In this document: one piece after another, positions 1 through 8,147 of the stretch | How positions within the stretch are numbered: the stretch's first letter is position 1 | How the letters are laid out: every line of letters starts with the position of its first letter | Assembly: GCF_030269445.1 (NCBI RefSeq) | Contig: NZ_BSTJ01000007.1 | Location: 518,468 to 582,467, forward strand | Source: Actinoallomurus iriomotensis | GTDB taxonomy: Bacteria > Actinomycetota > Actinomycetes > Streptosporangiales > Streptosporangiaceae | DNA: 64,000 bases | Direction of reading: 5' to 3' | The notes under the pieces: model-generated | What the model was told of the DNA's origin: nothing | The model's input: the letters and a program-made list of their open reading frames with translations, nothing else | Database searches by the model: none | Program-made: the position numbers and the translations under genes

Positions 1-887
1 GGATGGTAGGTCACCTGTTGCCGGTAGCCCAGGTGAGCGAGTTTGGCGAAGCACGCCTGGCGTTCCTGCTCCGACCGGCCCACGCAGTCCACGAACCAGG
101 AGGGCACCGCGGCCGGGCGACCGGCCGCGTCGACGGTCTGCTGAGCGGCGAGCCAGGCGCCGGGTTCGTCGATGGTGACCGTCACGTGATCGAACATGTT
201 GATGTTCAGCATGTTGTGGCTCGAGATCGTCGTGGTGATGCGCTCAGGGGCGGTGAGGTGCGGCCGGACCGCCATCGACATGGTGATCTGAATGGCGACG
301 AACAGGACGCCGAGGATCGCCATGGCGGGCAGGGTGCGGCGTACGAGGATCCCGATCGTGACGCCGAGAACGAAGAAGAACGCGGCGTAACCGATGGGGA
401 CGATGCCGCGTGAGTCGAACACCTCGGGGGCCAGCCTCGGGAAGAGGAGGAACCCCGGCCCGGGAGCGCCGTTTCTGGCCGCGATGGCCTTGTCGATCGG
501 ACCGGCCCACCAGGTCACCGCGAGGCCGAGCAGCCCGGAGGCGGCCATGGCGGCCAAGCCGATGAGACCGAGCTTGGCGACCAGCCAGCGGGTGCGTGTG
601 GTCATGGTCCAAGCCAGCCGATGGGTGCCGGCGTCCAGCTCGCGGGTGACCAGCGGGGCACCCCAGAACATGCCGATGAGGGCGGGCAGGACCAGCAGCG
701 CGAGGACGGTGCCGAGGTAGAGGTTCGTCTCGAGACCGCCGATGCCGTCGAGGAATCGGTCACCGCGGGTCTGCTGCAGGTGGGCAAGGTGCGGGCCGGT
801 GGCCGCGAGGGCGGCGAGGATGACGACGACGGCGCCGAAGGCCACCGTTGCCTGCGTGCGGAACTGGCGCCAGGTCAGCCAGATCAT
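1..887 (-). CDS. ABC-2 type exporter permease, 3' part missing (runs off the left edge)
   Basis: The minus-strand frame starts at an ATG at 887 and stays open to base 1, so the C-terminus lies outside the window. The N-terminus reads MIWLTWRQFRTQA, the typical opening of actinobacterial drug/lantibiotic-type ABC exporter permeases, and is followed by hydrophobic stretches (residues about 15-30, 55-75, 100-125, 165-190) separated by polar loops. Its start codon overlaps the stop of the ATPase gene by four bases (ATGA), so the two are translationally coupled and should form one exporter. The substrate cannot be read from sequence; location beside a two-component system suggests an antibiotic or peptide stress response (inference). 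Confidence 0.82.
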   Translation of the reverse strand, partial: MIWLTWRQFRTQATVAFGAVVVILAALAATGPHLAHLQQTRGDRFLDGIGGLETNLYLGTVLALLVLPALIGMFWGAPLVTRELDAGTHRLAWTMTTRTRWLVAKLGLIGLAAMAASGLLGLAVTWWAGPIDKAIAARNGAPGPGFLLFPRLAPEVFDSRGIVPIGYAAFFFVLGVTIGILVRRTLPAMAILGVLFVAIQITMSMAVRPHLTAPERITTTISSHNMLNINMFDHVTVTIDEPGAWLAAQQTVDAAGRPAAVPSWFVDCVGRSEQERQACFAKLAHLGYRQQVTYH

Positions 888-1759
888 CGGAGCGCCTCCG
901 ATACGGGAACGGACTGGCTCATATAGGCCAGGGTGAGATCTTCCAGACTCACCGGACTGGTCATCCAGGCGGGGTCGTCCACCCCTGAGTCGGACCGGAC
1001 GAGCATCGTGGTCCGCCGGTCGGTGTGGTCGGCCGAGACGACGTGCAGCCCAGCCGGAAGGGCGGCAGGGTCCAGGCGCGGGGCGGTCACCACACGGTGG
1101 GTGGCCAGCAGTTCACGGACGTCACCGGCCAGCCGTACGCGGGAGGCGACGAGGACGATGAGGTGGTCGCAGACCCGCTCGATGTCGGAGACCAGGTGGG
1201 AGGAGTGCACGACACTGAGCTCCTGCTCGGCGGTCGCGTCGCGCAAATCCTCCAGGAACTCGCGGCGGGCGAGCGGATCGAGTGCAGCGACCGGCTCGTC
1301 GAGGATGAGCAGCTCGGGCCGCTTGGCGAGGGCGACGGTCAAGGCCAGCTGAGCGCGCTGGCCGCCGGACAGGCTCCCGGCCTGCTGGTCGGAGCGCAGG
1401 CCGAGGCGCTGGATCCGCTGTCGTGCCAGCCCCGCGTCCCATCGGGGGCTGAGCCTGGCGCCGAGCTTGAGGTGGTCGGCGACGGTCAGCCGGGCATAGG
1501 TCGGTGTGTTCTGGGCGACGAAGCCGACCCTGGCCAGCTGCGCCCGGTCGGCGCCTGGCCGCCCGCCGCACACCTCGATCGTGCCCGCCGTCGGTGTCAG
1601 CAGGCCGCCGGCGAGGCTCAGCAGGGTGGTCTTCCCGGCGCCGTTGGGGCCGACCAGGCCGACGACGCGCCCGGCCGGGACGTCGAGGGTGCACTCCGAC
1701 AGCGCCCAGCGCCGCCGGTATCTCTTGCCCAGGTGCCGGGCCTGCAAGACAGCGGTCAT
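884..1759 (-). CDS. ABC transporter ATP-binding protein
   Basis: 291-residue nucleotide-binding subunit. Walker A GPNGAGKTT lies at residues 37-45, the signature LSGGQ at 130-134, Walker B LLILDEP at 150-156 and the H-loop in SSHLVSD further on, so it should be an active ATPase. The roughly 80 residues after the catalytic core are variable, as in exporter ATPases with ABC-2 permeases. The gene is first in a two-gene operon with the permease at 1-887 (ATGA overlap) and is transcribed away from a histidine kinase gene, sharing a 154-bp intergenic region that carries an inverted repeat. It probably powers export of a toxic small molecule or peptide. Confidence 0.93.
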   Translation of the reverse strand: MTAVLQARHLGKRYRRRWALSECTLDVPAGRVVGLVGPNGAGKTTLLSLAGGLLTPTAGTIEVCGGRPGADRAQLARVGFVAQNTPTYARLTVADHLKLGARLSPRWDAGLARQRIQRLGLRSDQQAGSLSGGQRAQLALTVALAKRPELLILDEPVAALDPLARREFLEDLRDATAEQELSVVHSSHLVSDIERVCDHLIVLVASRVRLAGDVRELLATHRVVTAPRLDPAALPAGLHVVSADHTDRRTTMLVRSDSGVDDPAWMTSPVSLEDLTLAYMSQSVPVSEALR

Positions 1760-1830
1760 GCCGGCTCCTTGTGGGTGGTTGGTCGGAAGAGCATGCGGTC
1801 AACTGTGCCGATGCCGATCGGAAGCGTGTA

Positions 1831-1877
1831 CCGGCTGAAAGTACGGTTCGCGCAGGCCGGACAGTACTTTCGACCGG
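1831..1877. promoter_or_regulatory. Inverted repeat in divergent promoter, candidate response-regulator operator
   Basis: Arms CCGGCTGAAAGTAC (1831-1844) and GTACTTTCGACCGG (1864-1877) are complementary except at two positions and are separated by 19 bases. The repeat sits between the divergent exporter and sensor-kinase genes and ends 36 bases before the kinase start, a position expected for an operator controlling both directions. The LuxR-type regulator encoded at 3038-3709 is the obvious candidate binder (inference). Confidence 0.5.
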
Positions 1878-1913
1878 TGTCCCGAGCCCCGCCGTCTGCG
1901 TAGCCTGAACCGC

Positions 1914-3041
1914 GTGAACCTGCTGGATCGCCTCGCCAGATGGCGCGGGGCAGCGGTCAACACCGGCCTCGCCGTCGTGTTCGCCGTCGTGCTCGCCGTG
2001 GAGGACCACAACATCGCGGTCCTCCACCAGATCTGGCTGCTCGACTGCGCCGTCGGACTGGTGGTGTGCACGGCCGCCCTCCTGCGTGCGCGCAGCCACG
2101 TGTGGACGGCAGGGGTGAGCCTCGTCGTCGCCGGAGCCGCCGAGCTGGTCGCCGAGCTTTGGGATCTGCGCGGCCAGCCGGGCATCGCGGCCAGCCTGGC
2201 CCTGTTCGTCCTCGTCGGTTCCGCGATCCGGGTGCTTCCCTTCCAGTCGGCAGCGCTCATCGTGGCCGGCGGGGGAGCGGTGGCGATCGGTGCGATGAGC
2301 GGTCATTCCGCCGTGATGGGCATCCTCGGACTGGGCTGGGGCACCGCGTTCGCGGCCGGGCTGTGGCTTCGCCTCCTCGACGCCCGCCGCCGGGCCGTCA
2401 TCGAAGCGGTACGGCGGGACGAGCGCCTGGAACTGGCCAGGGAACTGCACGATTCGGCGGCGCACCACATCACCGGCGTCGTGCTCCAGGCACAGGGCGC
2501 CCGTATCGCCGCCCGCAAGCACACCGAGACACTGGACGCCACCCTGGCGGAGATCGAGTCCGCCGGGAACGACGCGCTCACCTCCATGCGCCAGGTCATC
2601 GCTCTGCTCCGCAACGGCGACGACGCGGGCGGACGCGCACCCGCCCCGGAACAGCTGACAGACCTCGTCGACCGTTTCGCCCAGCACGGCCCCAGGGTGC
2701 GGCTCCATCTGCCGAACGGCCCGCCCGATCCGACCTGGCCGCCAGAGGTGACCACCACCATCCACCGGATCGTCACCGAAGCCCTGACCAACATCAAGCG
2801 TCACGCATCCGGCACGCGCCAGGCCACCGTGACCCTCACCCACGACGAACGGGCCATCACCGTGGAGATCATCGACGACGCGCCCCCGGCCGCCTCGCCC
2901 CGGTTCCATCACGGCAGCGGGTACGGTCTCGTCGGGATGCGCGAACGGGTCGAGGCCCTCGGCGGCACCCTCATCGCCGGCCCGCGCCCCGATGTCGGCT
3001 GGTCGGTGCACGCCGCACTGCCCGCTCCTGGCAAGGCATGA
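1914..3041 (+). CDS. NarL-family sensor histidine kinase
   Basis: 375 residues. The first 155 are hydrophobic and can form about five membrane segments; the HisKA_3 dimerisation helix follows with the phosphoacceptor His179 in ELARELHDSAAHH, then an HATPase domain with an N-box near residues 288-299 (TEALTNIKRHA) and a glycine box GSGYGLVGMRER. This is the NarL/DesK-type kinase layout with no obvious extracellular sensor, as in intramembrane-sensing kinases paired with ABC exporters. It starts at GTG 1914, and its TGA overlaps the regulator ATG by four bases. It faces the exporter genes, which are its likely targets. Confidence 0.93.
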   Translation: MNLLDRLARWRGAAVNTGLAVVFAVVLAVEDHNIAVLHQIWLLDCAVGLVVCTAALLRARSHVWTAGVSLVVAGAAELVAELWDLRGQPGIAASLALFVLVGSAIRVLPFQSAALIVAGGGAVAIGAMSGHSAVMGILGLGWGTAFAAGLWLRLLDARRRAVIEAVRRDERLELARELHDSAAHHITGVVLQAQGARIAARKHTETLDATLAEIESAGNDALTSMRQVIALLRNGDDAGGRAPAPEQLTDLVDRFAQHGPRVRLHLPNGPPDPTWPPEVTTTIHRIVTEALTNIKRHASGTRQATVTLTHDERAITVEIIDDAPPAASPRFHHGSGYGLVGMRERVEALGGTLIAGPRPDVGWSVHAALPAPGKA

Positions 3042-3709
3042 CCGTGCGTGTCCTGATCGCCGACGATCAGGCGATGGTCCGCAACGGACTACGCCTCATC
3101 CTGCAAGACCAGCCCGACATCACCGTGGTGGCGGAGGCCGCGGACGGTGCGGAGGCCATCGCCCTGGCCCGGCGCCTGCGTCCCGACGTGTGCCTCATCG
3201 ACATCCGGATGCCCCGTCTCGACGGCATCGAGGTCACCCGCGCCCTCGCCGGTCCCGACGTCCACGACCCGCTCCGGGTGGTCATCGTCACGACCTTCGA
3301 CCTCGACGAATACGTGTACGGGGCGCTGCGAGCCGGGGCCGTCGGCTTCATCCTCAAGGACGCCGGTCCCACCCTGCTCGTCGAAGCGGTACGGGCCGCC
3401 GGCACGGGAGACGCCCTGATCTCCCCATCGATCACGGTACGGCTCCTCAAGCATCTCGCCCCCGTCAAGGCGCCGGGCGTCTCCAACACCGCGAGCCGGC
3501 TCTCCGACCGGGAGACCGAGGTCGTCCGGGCCATCGCCAGAGGCCGTACCAACCAGGAGATCGCCACCGAGCTGTTCATCTCCATGAGCACCGTCAAGGG
3601 CCACGTCGCCAGCGTCCAGACGAAGCTGGGCCTGCGCAACCGAGTGGAGATCGCCGCCTGGGCCTGGGAGAACCGCCTCGCCGAACCTCCCAACGACCGG
3701 CGAGGCTAG
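3038..3709 (+). CDS. LuxR/NarL-type response regulator
   Basis: 223 residues with an N-terminal receiver domain (acidic pair DD at residues 9-10, phosphoacceptor Asp in VCLIDIRMPRLDG, Thr in VIVTTFDLDEYV, Lys in FILKDAG) and a C-terminal LuxR helix-turn-helix (LSDRETEVVRAIARG and MSTVKGHVASVQTKLGL). The ATG at 3038 overlaps the kinase stop (ATGA). The open frame extends far upstream of this codon, but that stretch is only the shadow of the kinase gene in another frame. It probably binds the inverted repeat at 1831-1877 and controls the divergent exporter (inference). Confidence 0.93.
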   Translation: MTVRVLIADDQAMVRNGLRLILQDQPDITVVAEAADGAEAIALARRLRPDVCLIDIRMPRLDGIEVTRALAGPDVHDPLRVVIVTTFDLDEYVYGALRAGAVGFILKDAGPTLLVEAVRAAGTGDALISPSITVRLLKHLAPVKAPGVSNTASRLSDRETEVVRAIARGRTNQEIATELFISMSTVKGHVASVQTKLGLRNRVEIAAWAWENRLAEPPNDRRG

Positions 3710-3772
3710 GCCGGAAGCGGTGACGCCGTGGGGAGCGTTCGTCCGGGGGCGTCGGGGCCGGCGGAGATGCTG

Positions 3773-4240
3773 TCAGGGCAGGGTCTGGATGCGGGCGGTG
3801 GCGGTGGCCACGGCGACCGTCTTGCCATCGGGGGTGGAGAGTTCGCCGGACAGGAAGCACACCTCCCTGCCTCGCTGGACGACGCGGCCGCGGCCGGTCA
3901 GGCGGCCCGGGCGCGCCGGGCGCAGAAACTGGACGTGCAGGTCCAGGGTGGGGGCGAACTGGCCCTCCGGCAGCGTTGCGACCAGGGCCGGGCCCAGCGT
4001 GTCGTCCAGCATCGCGGCGAGGAAGCCGCCCTGGATCACGCCCGCCGGGTTGACGAACCGCTCGCTCGCCTCGAAAGCCACCTCGATGGTGCCGCGCGCC
4101 GGGTCCACCGAGACCAGTTGCCAGCCGAGCGTCTCGGCCGCAGGAGGGGGAGCGACCCGCCCGGCGAGTACGTCCCAGAACAGCCCTTGCCTTTCGTCAT
4201 GCTCTGTCACGCCTTTCATTTCACCAGCACCCGCCGACAT
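3773..4240 (-). CDS. PaaI-family hotdog thioesterase
   Basis: 155 residues, the usual length for a single hotdog domain. The central helix motif NPAGVIQGGFLAAMLDD matches the PaaI/YiiD thioesterase signature (HGG-type motif followed by the acidic residue). Such enzymes hydrolyse acyl- or aryl-acyl-CoA thioesters. The N-terminal ten residues before MKGVTEHDE are not conserved, so an internal ATG seven codons downstream is an alternative start. It stands alone, in opposite orientation to the response regulator, so context adds nothing about substrate. Confidence 0.82.
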   Translation of the reverse strand: MSAGAGEMKGVTEHDERQGLFWDVLAGRVAPPPAAETLGWQLVSVDPARGTIEVAFEASERFVNPAGVIQGGFLAAMLDDTLGPALVATLPEGQFAPTLDLHVQFLRPARPGRLTGRGRVVQRGREVCFLSGELSTPDGKTVAVATATARIQTLP

Positions 4241-4332
4241 TCCCCGCGCTGAGTCACTCGCACGTCGGGAAAAGTGGCCATGCGGTGTTTTCTCAATCGG
4301 GCGTACCTCGACAGCCGGCTAGGGCTGACCGT

Positions 4333-4896
4333 CTAAAGCGTCGGGCCGCGGCGGGCCAGCATCCGGCGTTTTCCCCGTTCATCCGTGAGGTCGAGCACGG
4401 TGAAGTCCTCCGGCAGCAGCGCGGCCGGCTCGCCCGGGGCCAGGCACCACGACGCGGGCAGCGGGCGGTGCCGTCGGGCGTCCTCGGTGAACGCCTCCCA
4501 TGCGATCGCGCCGCCGGGGAGTACCGCGGCGGCGGCCGGGCCGAAGAGCTCCCGGTCCCAGTAGCCGAAGCAGCGCACCGCCGCGTACGACGACCGGGGC
4601 GGACGCCATTCGAGCAGGTCGGCGTGGACGAGCGTGATCCGGTCCCCGAGGCCCCGCCGGCGTACCTCCGCGTCGAGACGTTCGAGGGCGACGTCGGAGA
4701 CGTCCACCGCGGTCACCGCCCGTCCGGCCTCCGCCGCCGACAGCGGATCGCCCGAGATCCCGCACGCCAGATCCAGCACCGGACCGTCCGGCAGGGGCAG
4801 GGCCAGCGCGCGACTGGCCAGGGGATGGACGGAAAAGGACGATGTCGTCCGCGCGGCGTACTTGGCGTTCCATCGAAGCCGGTCGGGCGAATTCAT
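4333..4896 (-). CDS. Class I SAM-dependent methyltransferase
   Basis: About 187 residues from the ATG at 4896 (MNSPDRLRWNAKY). Motif I is VLDLACGISGDPLSAA, followed by the acidic end of beta-2 in VTAVDVSD and a post-I segment ITLVHADLLEW, giving a Rossmann-type SAM pocket. The opening RLRWNAKYA resembles the tellurite-resistance/TehB-like and small-molecule methyltransferase group. An in-frame ATG at 4962 would add 22 arginine-rich residues that look non-coding. It diverges from the RDD gene at 5005. Substrate unknown. Confidence 0.8.
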   Translation of the reverse strand: MNSPDRLRWNAKYAARTTSSFSVHPLASRALALPLPDGPVLDLACGISGDPLSAAEAGRAVTAVDVSDVALERLDAEVRRRGLGDRITLVHADLLEWRPPRSSYAAVRCFGYWDRELFGPAAAAVLPGGAIAWEAFTEDARRHRPLPASWCLAPGEPAALLPEDFTVLDLTDERGKRRMLARRGPTL

Positions 4897-5004
4897 GCGC
4901 CGCACGTTACTCCGGCGCAATCGGCCGCCCCTCGGCTGGAGGCACACGAAACGGTTCAACAACGATTTCGACCATTTCTAGCAAATCGGGTCTATTGTTC
5001 TGAC

Positions 5005-5637
5005 ATGACGCAACCGCCTGATCACCCAGAGGAACGAGCAGGCGCCGAAGGCGCCGCCCCGCCACCCGACCCAGCCCCGGAAACCACCTCCGCGGCGCCC
5101 CCACCCCCGGCCGCGGAGCCGTACCCCGCCGCACCGCCGATCGCGGAACCGTACGGACAGTCGGCCCCGCCCGGAATCACGGCGGAACTCGCAGGCCGCT
5201 GGTCGCGCCTGTTCGCCGCGATCATCGACGGAATCATCTACAGCGTGATCGGCTGGATCATCGCGGCACCGTTCGCCGGCGCGAGTGCGATGTACGACAA
5301 CAAACACCTCGGCAGCCGGCTGGCAGCGAACGGCGTCACCGCGATCATCGCGATCATCTACTTCACGTGGCAGCACGGGAAGTGGGGCCGGACGATCGGC
5401 AAACGGGCCCTGGGCATCCGGGTCGTCCGGGCACAGGACGGCGGCCCGATCGGCTACGGCACGGCCGCCTGGCGTGTGCTGTTCACCTACCTCATCACGT
5501 ACGTCACCTGCGGACTCGGCGGCCTCCTCGACGACCTGTGGATCCTGTGGGATTCCAAGAAGCAGGCCCTGCACGACAAGGTCGTCAAGACCTACGTGGT
5601 CAAGGCCGACGGCCCCGACCCGTACGCCGGTAACTGA
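5005..5637 (+). CDS. RDD-family membrane protein
   Basis: 210 residues from the ATG at 5005. The first 70 are proline/alanine-rich and probably disordered and cytoplasmic. The RDD domain follows: the Arg of LAGRWSRLFAAIIDG, the Asp-containing IIDGIIYSVIGW helix, a second helix NGVTAIIAIIYFTW, GKRALGIRVV and a last helix ending in DDLWILWDSKKQALHDKVVKTYVV. RDD proteins have been linked to transport, including Na+/H+ exchange in some bacteria, but most members, including this one, are uncharacterised. Monocistronic; a long frame upstream of the ATG is non-coding. Confidence 0.85.
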   Translation: MTQPPDHPEERAGAEGAAPPPDPAPETTSAAPPPPAAEPYPAAPPIAEPYGQSAPPGITAELAGRWSRLFAAIIDGIIYSVIGWIIAAPFAGASAMYDNKHLGSRLAANGVTAIIAIIYFTWQHGKWGRTIGKRALGIRVVRAQDGGPIGYGTAAWRVLFTYLITYVTCGLGGLLDDLWILWDSKKQALHDKVVKTYVVKADGPDPYAGN

Positions 5638-5754
5638 GCGAGGCGACCAGCGGTCGGCGGAAGGCGTTCATGGTTATCCACAAGCCATAGGAGCGCCTTC
5701 CGCCGACAAGCCCCCACGCTGGACACTGGAAGTGGGATGGTCCCCCGGGCGGGA

Positions 5755-5936
5755 GGGCTCCGGCGGGAGGGCTCCGGCGGGAGGGCTCCGGCGGAAGGGC
5801 TCCGGCGGAAGGGCTCCGGCGGAAGGGCTCCGGCGGAAGGGCTCCGGCGGAAGGGCTCCGGCGGGAGGGCTCCGGCGGAAGGGCTCCGGCGGAAGGGCTC
5901 CGGCGGAAGGGCTCCGGCGGAAGGGCTCCGGCGGGA
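5755..5936. repeat. Minisatellite: 13 tandem copies of a 14-bp unit
   Basis: Thirteen head-to-tail copies of GGGCTCCGGCGGAA, with GA instead of AA in a few units, begin at 5755 and recur every 14 bases to 5936; decayed GC-rich sequence continues to about 6020. Because 14 is not a multiple of three, every frame cycles through a 14-residue peptide period, so the long open frames on both strands here are repeat artefacts. The whole stretch between the RDD gene and the propeller gene (5638-6031) contains no gene that I can support. Confidence 0.92.
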
Positions 5937-6031
5937 GAGGAACCGCGGATGGGAGGACCCAGGGCGAGGCCCCGGGCGAGAGGGTCCCAGGCGACGGGCT
6001 CAGGCGGAGGGTGAGGCCGGTTGGTCGACGG

Positions 6032-7228
6032 TTACGGGCGAAATATCTTGATGACCGGCTGGCCCCACGCGGAGAAGGGGAACGTCGATCGGGGCACGGT
6101 GCGGAAGTGGTCCGCCCCCACATTCCAGAGGGTCGACGTGCCGGGGACTTCGGCGGTCGGCGTCTCACCGTTCTTCGTCGTCGCACCCCGTAGGGGCTGT
6201 GGCGCGCCCGTCCAATGCCGGCTGTCGCCGCGGATGAGGCTGTGGCCGTCGGAGGACCAGAGCCACAGGCCCCCATGGCCGTCACTGGTCGCCTTGTCGA
6301 TGTCGAAGCCCATGGGAGTGCTCCGTCGGGTCCAGCGACGTCCATCCCACGCGCGTACCAGTGTCCGGTGCGACGCGTCTTCCTGGCTGTCGTACTCCTC
6401 CGTGGTGACCGTGCACGTGCCGTCACTCGTCACGGCCACCGCCGTGAGATCGCTGTACCTTCTCGACCGCGGTACGGGCAGGAGGGCCCACCGCCCGTCC
6501 TGGTAGTGCGCGATTTCGGCTCTGTCCGGGGTCCCCTGGAGGCCCAGCCACAGCCCTCCGGCCGGATCCACGCCCATGGCGGACGAGTAGTCGAGGTCCC
6601 CCATGGGCGGTCCCGGCACCGTGACCCGTGACCACGAACCCGCCTGCCGGCGGACCAGGAACGGTGAGGAGGCGTCGCCCGTGTCGGCGACGCCCCAGAC
6701 CCCCGACGACGTCACGGCCAGGGCCTCGAACGCGGCGTTCCTCGGCAGGCCGTCGGCCGCCGGCGACCAGCGGTGTCCATCCCAGTGGATCGCGGCAGGC
6801 GGAGAGATTCCCGGCGCGTGCGAGGGACCGGCCGTCGCCCACGCATCGCGCGGCGAGACAGCCACGACCGAGGTATAGCTCTGTGCCCGCGGCGTGGGGA
6901 CTCGCAGCCACCGGCGTCCGTTCCAGTGTTCGATCAGGCCGACGTACGTCCCCCACACACCGGGGGCTCCGGTCGTGCCGCAGTAGCCGGCGGCCCACGC
7001 GTCGTGCGGCCCCGTCGCGGTGATCCCCGACAACTCGCCGAACACGTCGCGGCGTCCCATCACGTTCCGGCACGCCACGCTGGGCGTCGTCCGCCAGCCT
7101 GATCCGCCGGGCATCCCGTCGCCAGTCCGCGTGTACCGGCGCACCGCGATGGCGTCCGACGCGGCCACCAGAGCTCCGACCACGGCCACGACCGCGATGA
7201 CCCGGCCCGATCGCCCGATGTCCACCAT
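6032..7228 (-). CDS. Secreted or membrane-anchored beta-propeller-like protein
   Basis: About 398 residues from ATG 7228. A hydrophobic N-terminal segment (residues about 9-27, VIAVVAVVGALVAASDAIA) acts as signal or anchor. The rest repeats a pattern in which a DAWAAG/DAWATAG or GVWGVAD element is followed by an HW(N/D)G(R/H)RW strand, recurring at least five times, which is typical of kelch/WD-like propellers. No catalytic residues can be named. An alternative ATG at 7285, preceded by GGGGA, would add 19 residues. The gene ends right at the edge of the 14-bp minisatellite. Function unknown; probably extracellular binding. Confidence 0.72.
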   Translation of the reverse strand: MVDIGRSGRVIAVVAVVGALVAASDAIAVRRYTRTGDGMPGGSGWRTTPSVACRNVMGRRDVFGELSGITATGPHDAWAAGYCGTTGAPGVWGTYVGLIEHWNGRRWLRVPTPRAQSYTSVVAVSPRDAWATAGPSHAPGISPPAAIHWDGHRWSPAADGLPRNAAFEALAVTSSGVWGVADTGDASSPFLVRRQAGSWSRVTVPGPPMGDLDYSSAMGVDPAGGLWLGLQGTPDRAEIAHYQDGRWALLPVPRSRRYSDLTAVAVTSDGTCTVTTEEYDSQEDASHRTLVRAWDGRRWTRRSTPMGFDIDKATSDGHGGLWLWSSDGHSLIRGDSRHWTGAPQPLRGATTKNGETPTAEVPGTSTLWNVGADHFRTVPRSTFPFSAWGQPVIKIFRP

Positions 7229-7339
7229 GCGCGCACACCATAGAGAACGGGTCCCCGGTATGGCGCCGTGATCAGTGAGAGTCATGCATTCCCCACACGC
7301 GCGGCACGCGGAACGGCCTACCGGCCGCGGGGTGGGCCG

Positions 7340-7745
7340 ATCCGCGGAACCGGCCAGCGGTAGCCGTGGAGGAGGTGGCGGGATATGCCGTCCTGGCGTG
7401 GTGGCGGTTCGGCGGGTGGCGGTGGGAGTGGGCGAGCCCGCCCCGCGGGCACACGTACCGGTAGCGGTAGCCCGTCGAGGAAGTGGCGGGACATGCCGTC
7501 CTGGCGTGGTGGCGTTCGGCGGGTGGCGGTGGGAGTGGGCGGGAGCCGAGCCCGCCTCGCGGGGCAGACGGCGGGCTACCGGTAGCGGTAGCCGTGGAGG
7601 AGGTGGCGGGACATGCCGTCCTGGCGTGGTGGCGGTTCGGCGGGTGGCGGTGCGGGTGGGCGGGGGGCGAGCCCGCCCTGCGGGCAGACGACGGGCTACC
7701 GATAACGGAAGCCGTCGAGGAAGCGGCGGAACACGCCACCCTCGC
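7340..7745. repeat. Tandem array of 108-120 bp units carrying a gene 3' end and a terminator-like hairpin
   Basis: About four units (landmark ATGCCG at 7385, 7493, 7613 and a decayed version near 7733) have a period of 108, 120 and 120 bases. On the minus strand each unit reads like the last dozen codons of the gene at 7696-8070, ending in a TAG, followed by a GC hairpin (AGCCCG...CGGGCT around GCCCGC/GCGGGC) and a spacer. The array thus looks like repeated duplication of a gene terminus with its transcription terminator. The stretch 7286-7695 holds no other gene. Confidence 0.82.
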
Positions 7746-8070
7746 GCGGTAGGGGCTTGGACGGTGGGGGTGCCGTCTCGCGTTGCCGCGCCACCGGCTG
7801 GTCGTAGTCGGTCCGCGCGATGGCGTCGACGACCTGCTCCTCCGTGAAGTCCGCCGAACCCTCGATCTTCGGTACGAAGCCGACGAGCATCCCGTTGCGC
7901 ATGACCTGTGCCTCCAGGCCGGCGGTGCCGTCGGTGTCCCACTCGGCGTCGCGTCCGCCGGGCAGCGACACGCGTACGCCGAACTGGCCGACGCCGGCCC
8001 GGAGCAGATGCGCGTTGATGCCCCGGTCGCGCAGCGCGTCCACGACCCGTCGTGCTCGGTTCTCCTCCAT
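7696..8070 (-). CDS. Uncharacterised small soluble protein
   Basis: 124 residues, not recognised. The first 75 residues (from MEENRARRVVDALRDRGIN) look like a compact alpha/beta domain with valine-rich strands, followed by a charged segment and a basic aromatic tail GGVFRRFLDGFRYR. No signal peptide or membrane helix. The last codons and the downstream hairpin have been copied into the adjacent tandem array. It lies tail-on between the GH1 operon and the propeller gene, all on the minus strand but without overlap, so no operon partner is indicated. Confidence 0.65.
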   Translation of the reverse strand: MEENRARRVVDALRDRGINAHLLRAGVGQFGVRVSLPGGRDAEWDTDGTAGLEAQVMRNGMLVGFVPKIEGSADFTEEQVVDAIARTDYDQPVARQRETAPPPSKPLPREGGVFRRFLDGFRYR

Positions 8071-8147
8071 GCGCTCAAGGTAGCCGCCCAGGTGAACGGC
8101 CGGTACCGCCGGCGGCCCGTGACCAGGCCGCCGGGGGCAGGGCTGCG

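Noticed and set aside
1122..3011. Minus-strand 629-codon frame across exporter and kinase genes
   Set aside because: Shadow of the kinase on the other strand, with a low-complexity Arg-rich product.
5755..5936. CRISPR array
   Set aside because: Units are contiguous 14-mers with no spacers and no cas genes nearby.
5674..6426. Minus-strand frame encoding repeated PFRRSPSAGALPPE-like units
   Set aside because: Pure translation of the 14-bp minisatellite in rotating frames; continues into unrelated frame of the propeller gene; not a gene.
7340..7745. CRISPR array or REP cluster
   Set aside because: Units of 108-120 bp with homology throughout, no unique spacers; they match the gene 3' end and hairpin instead.
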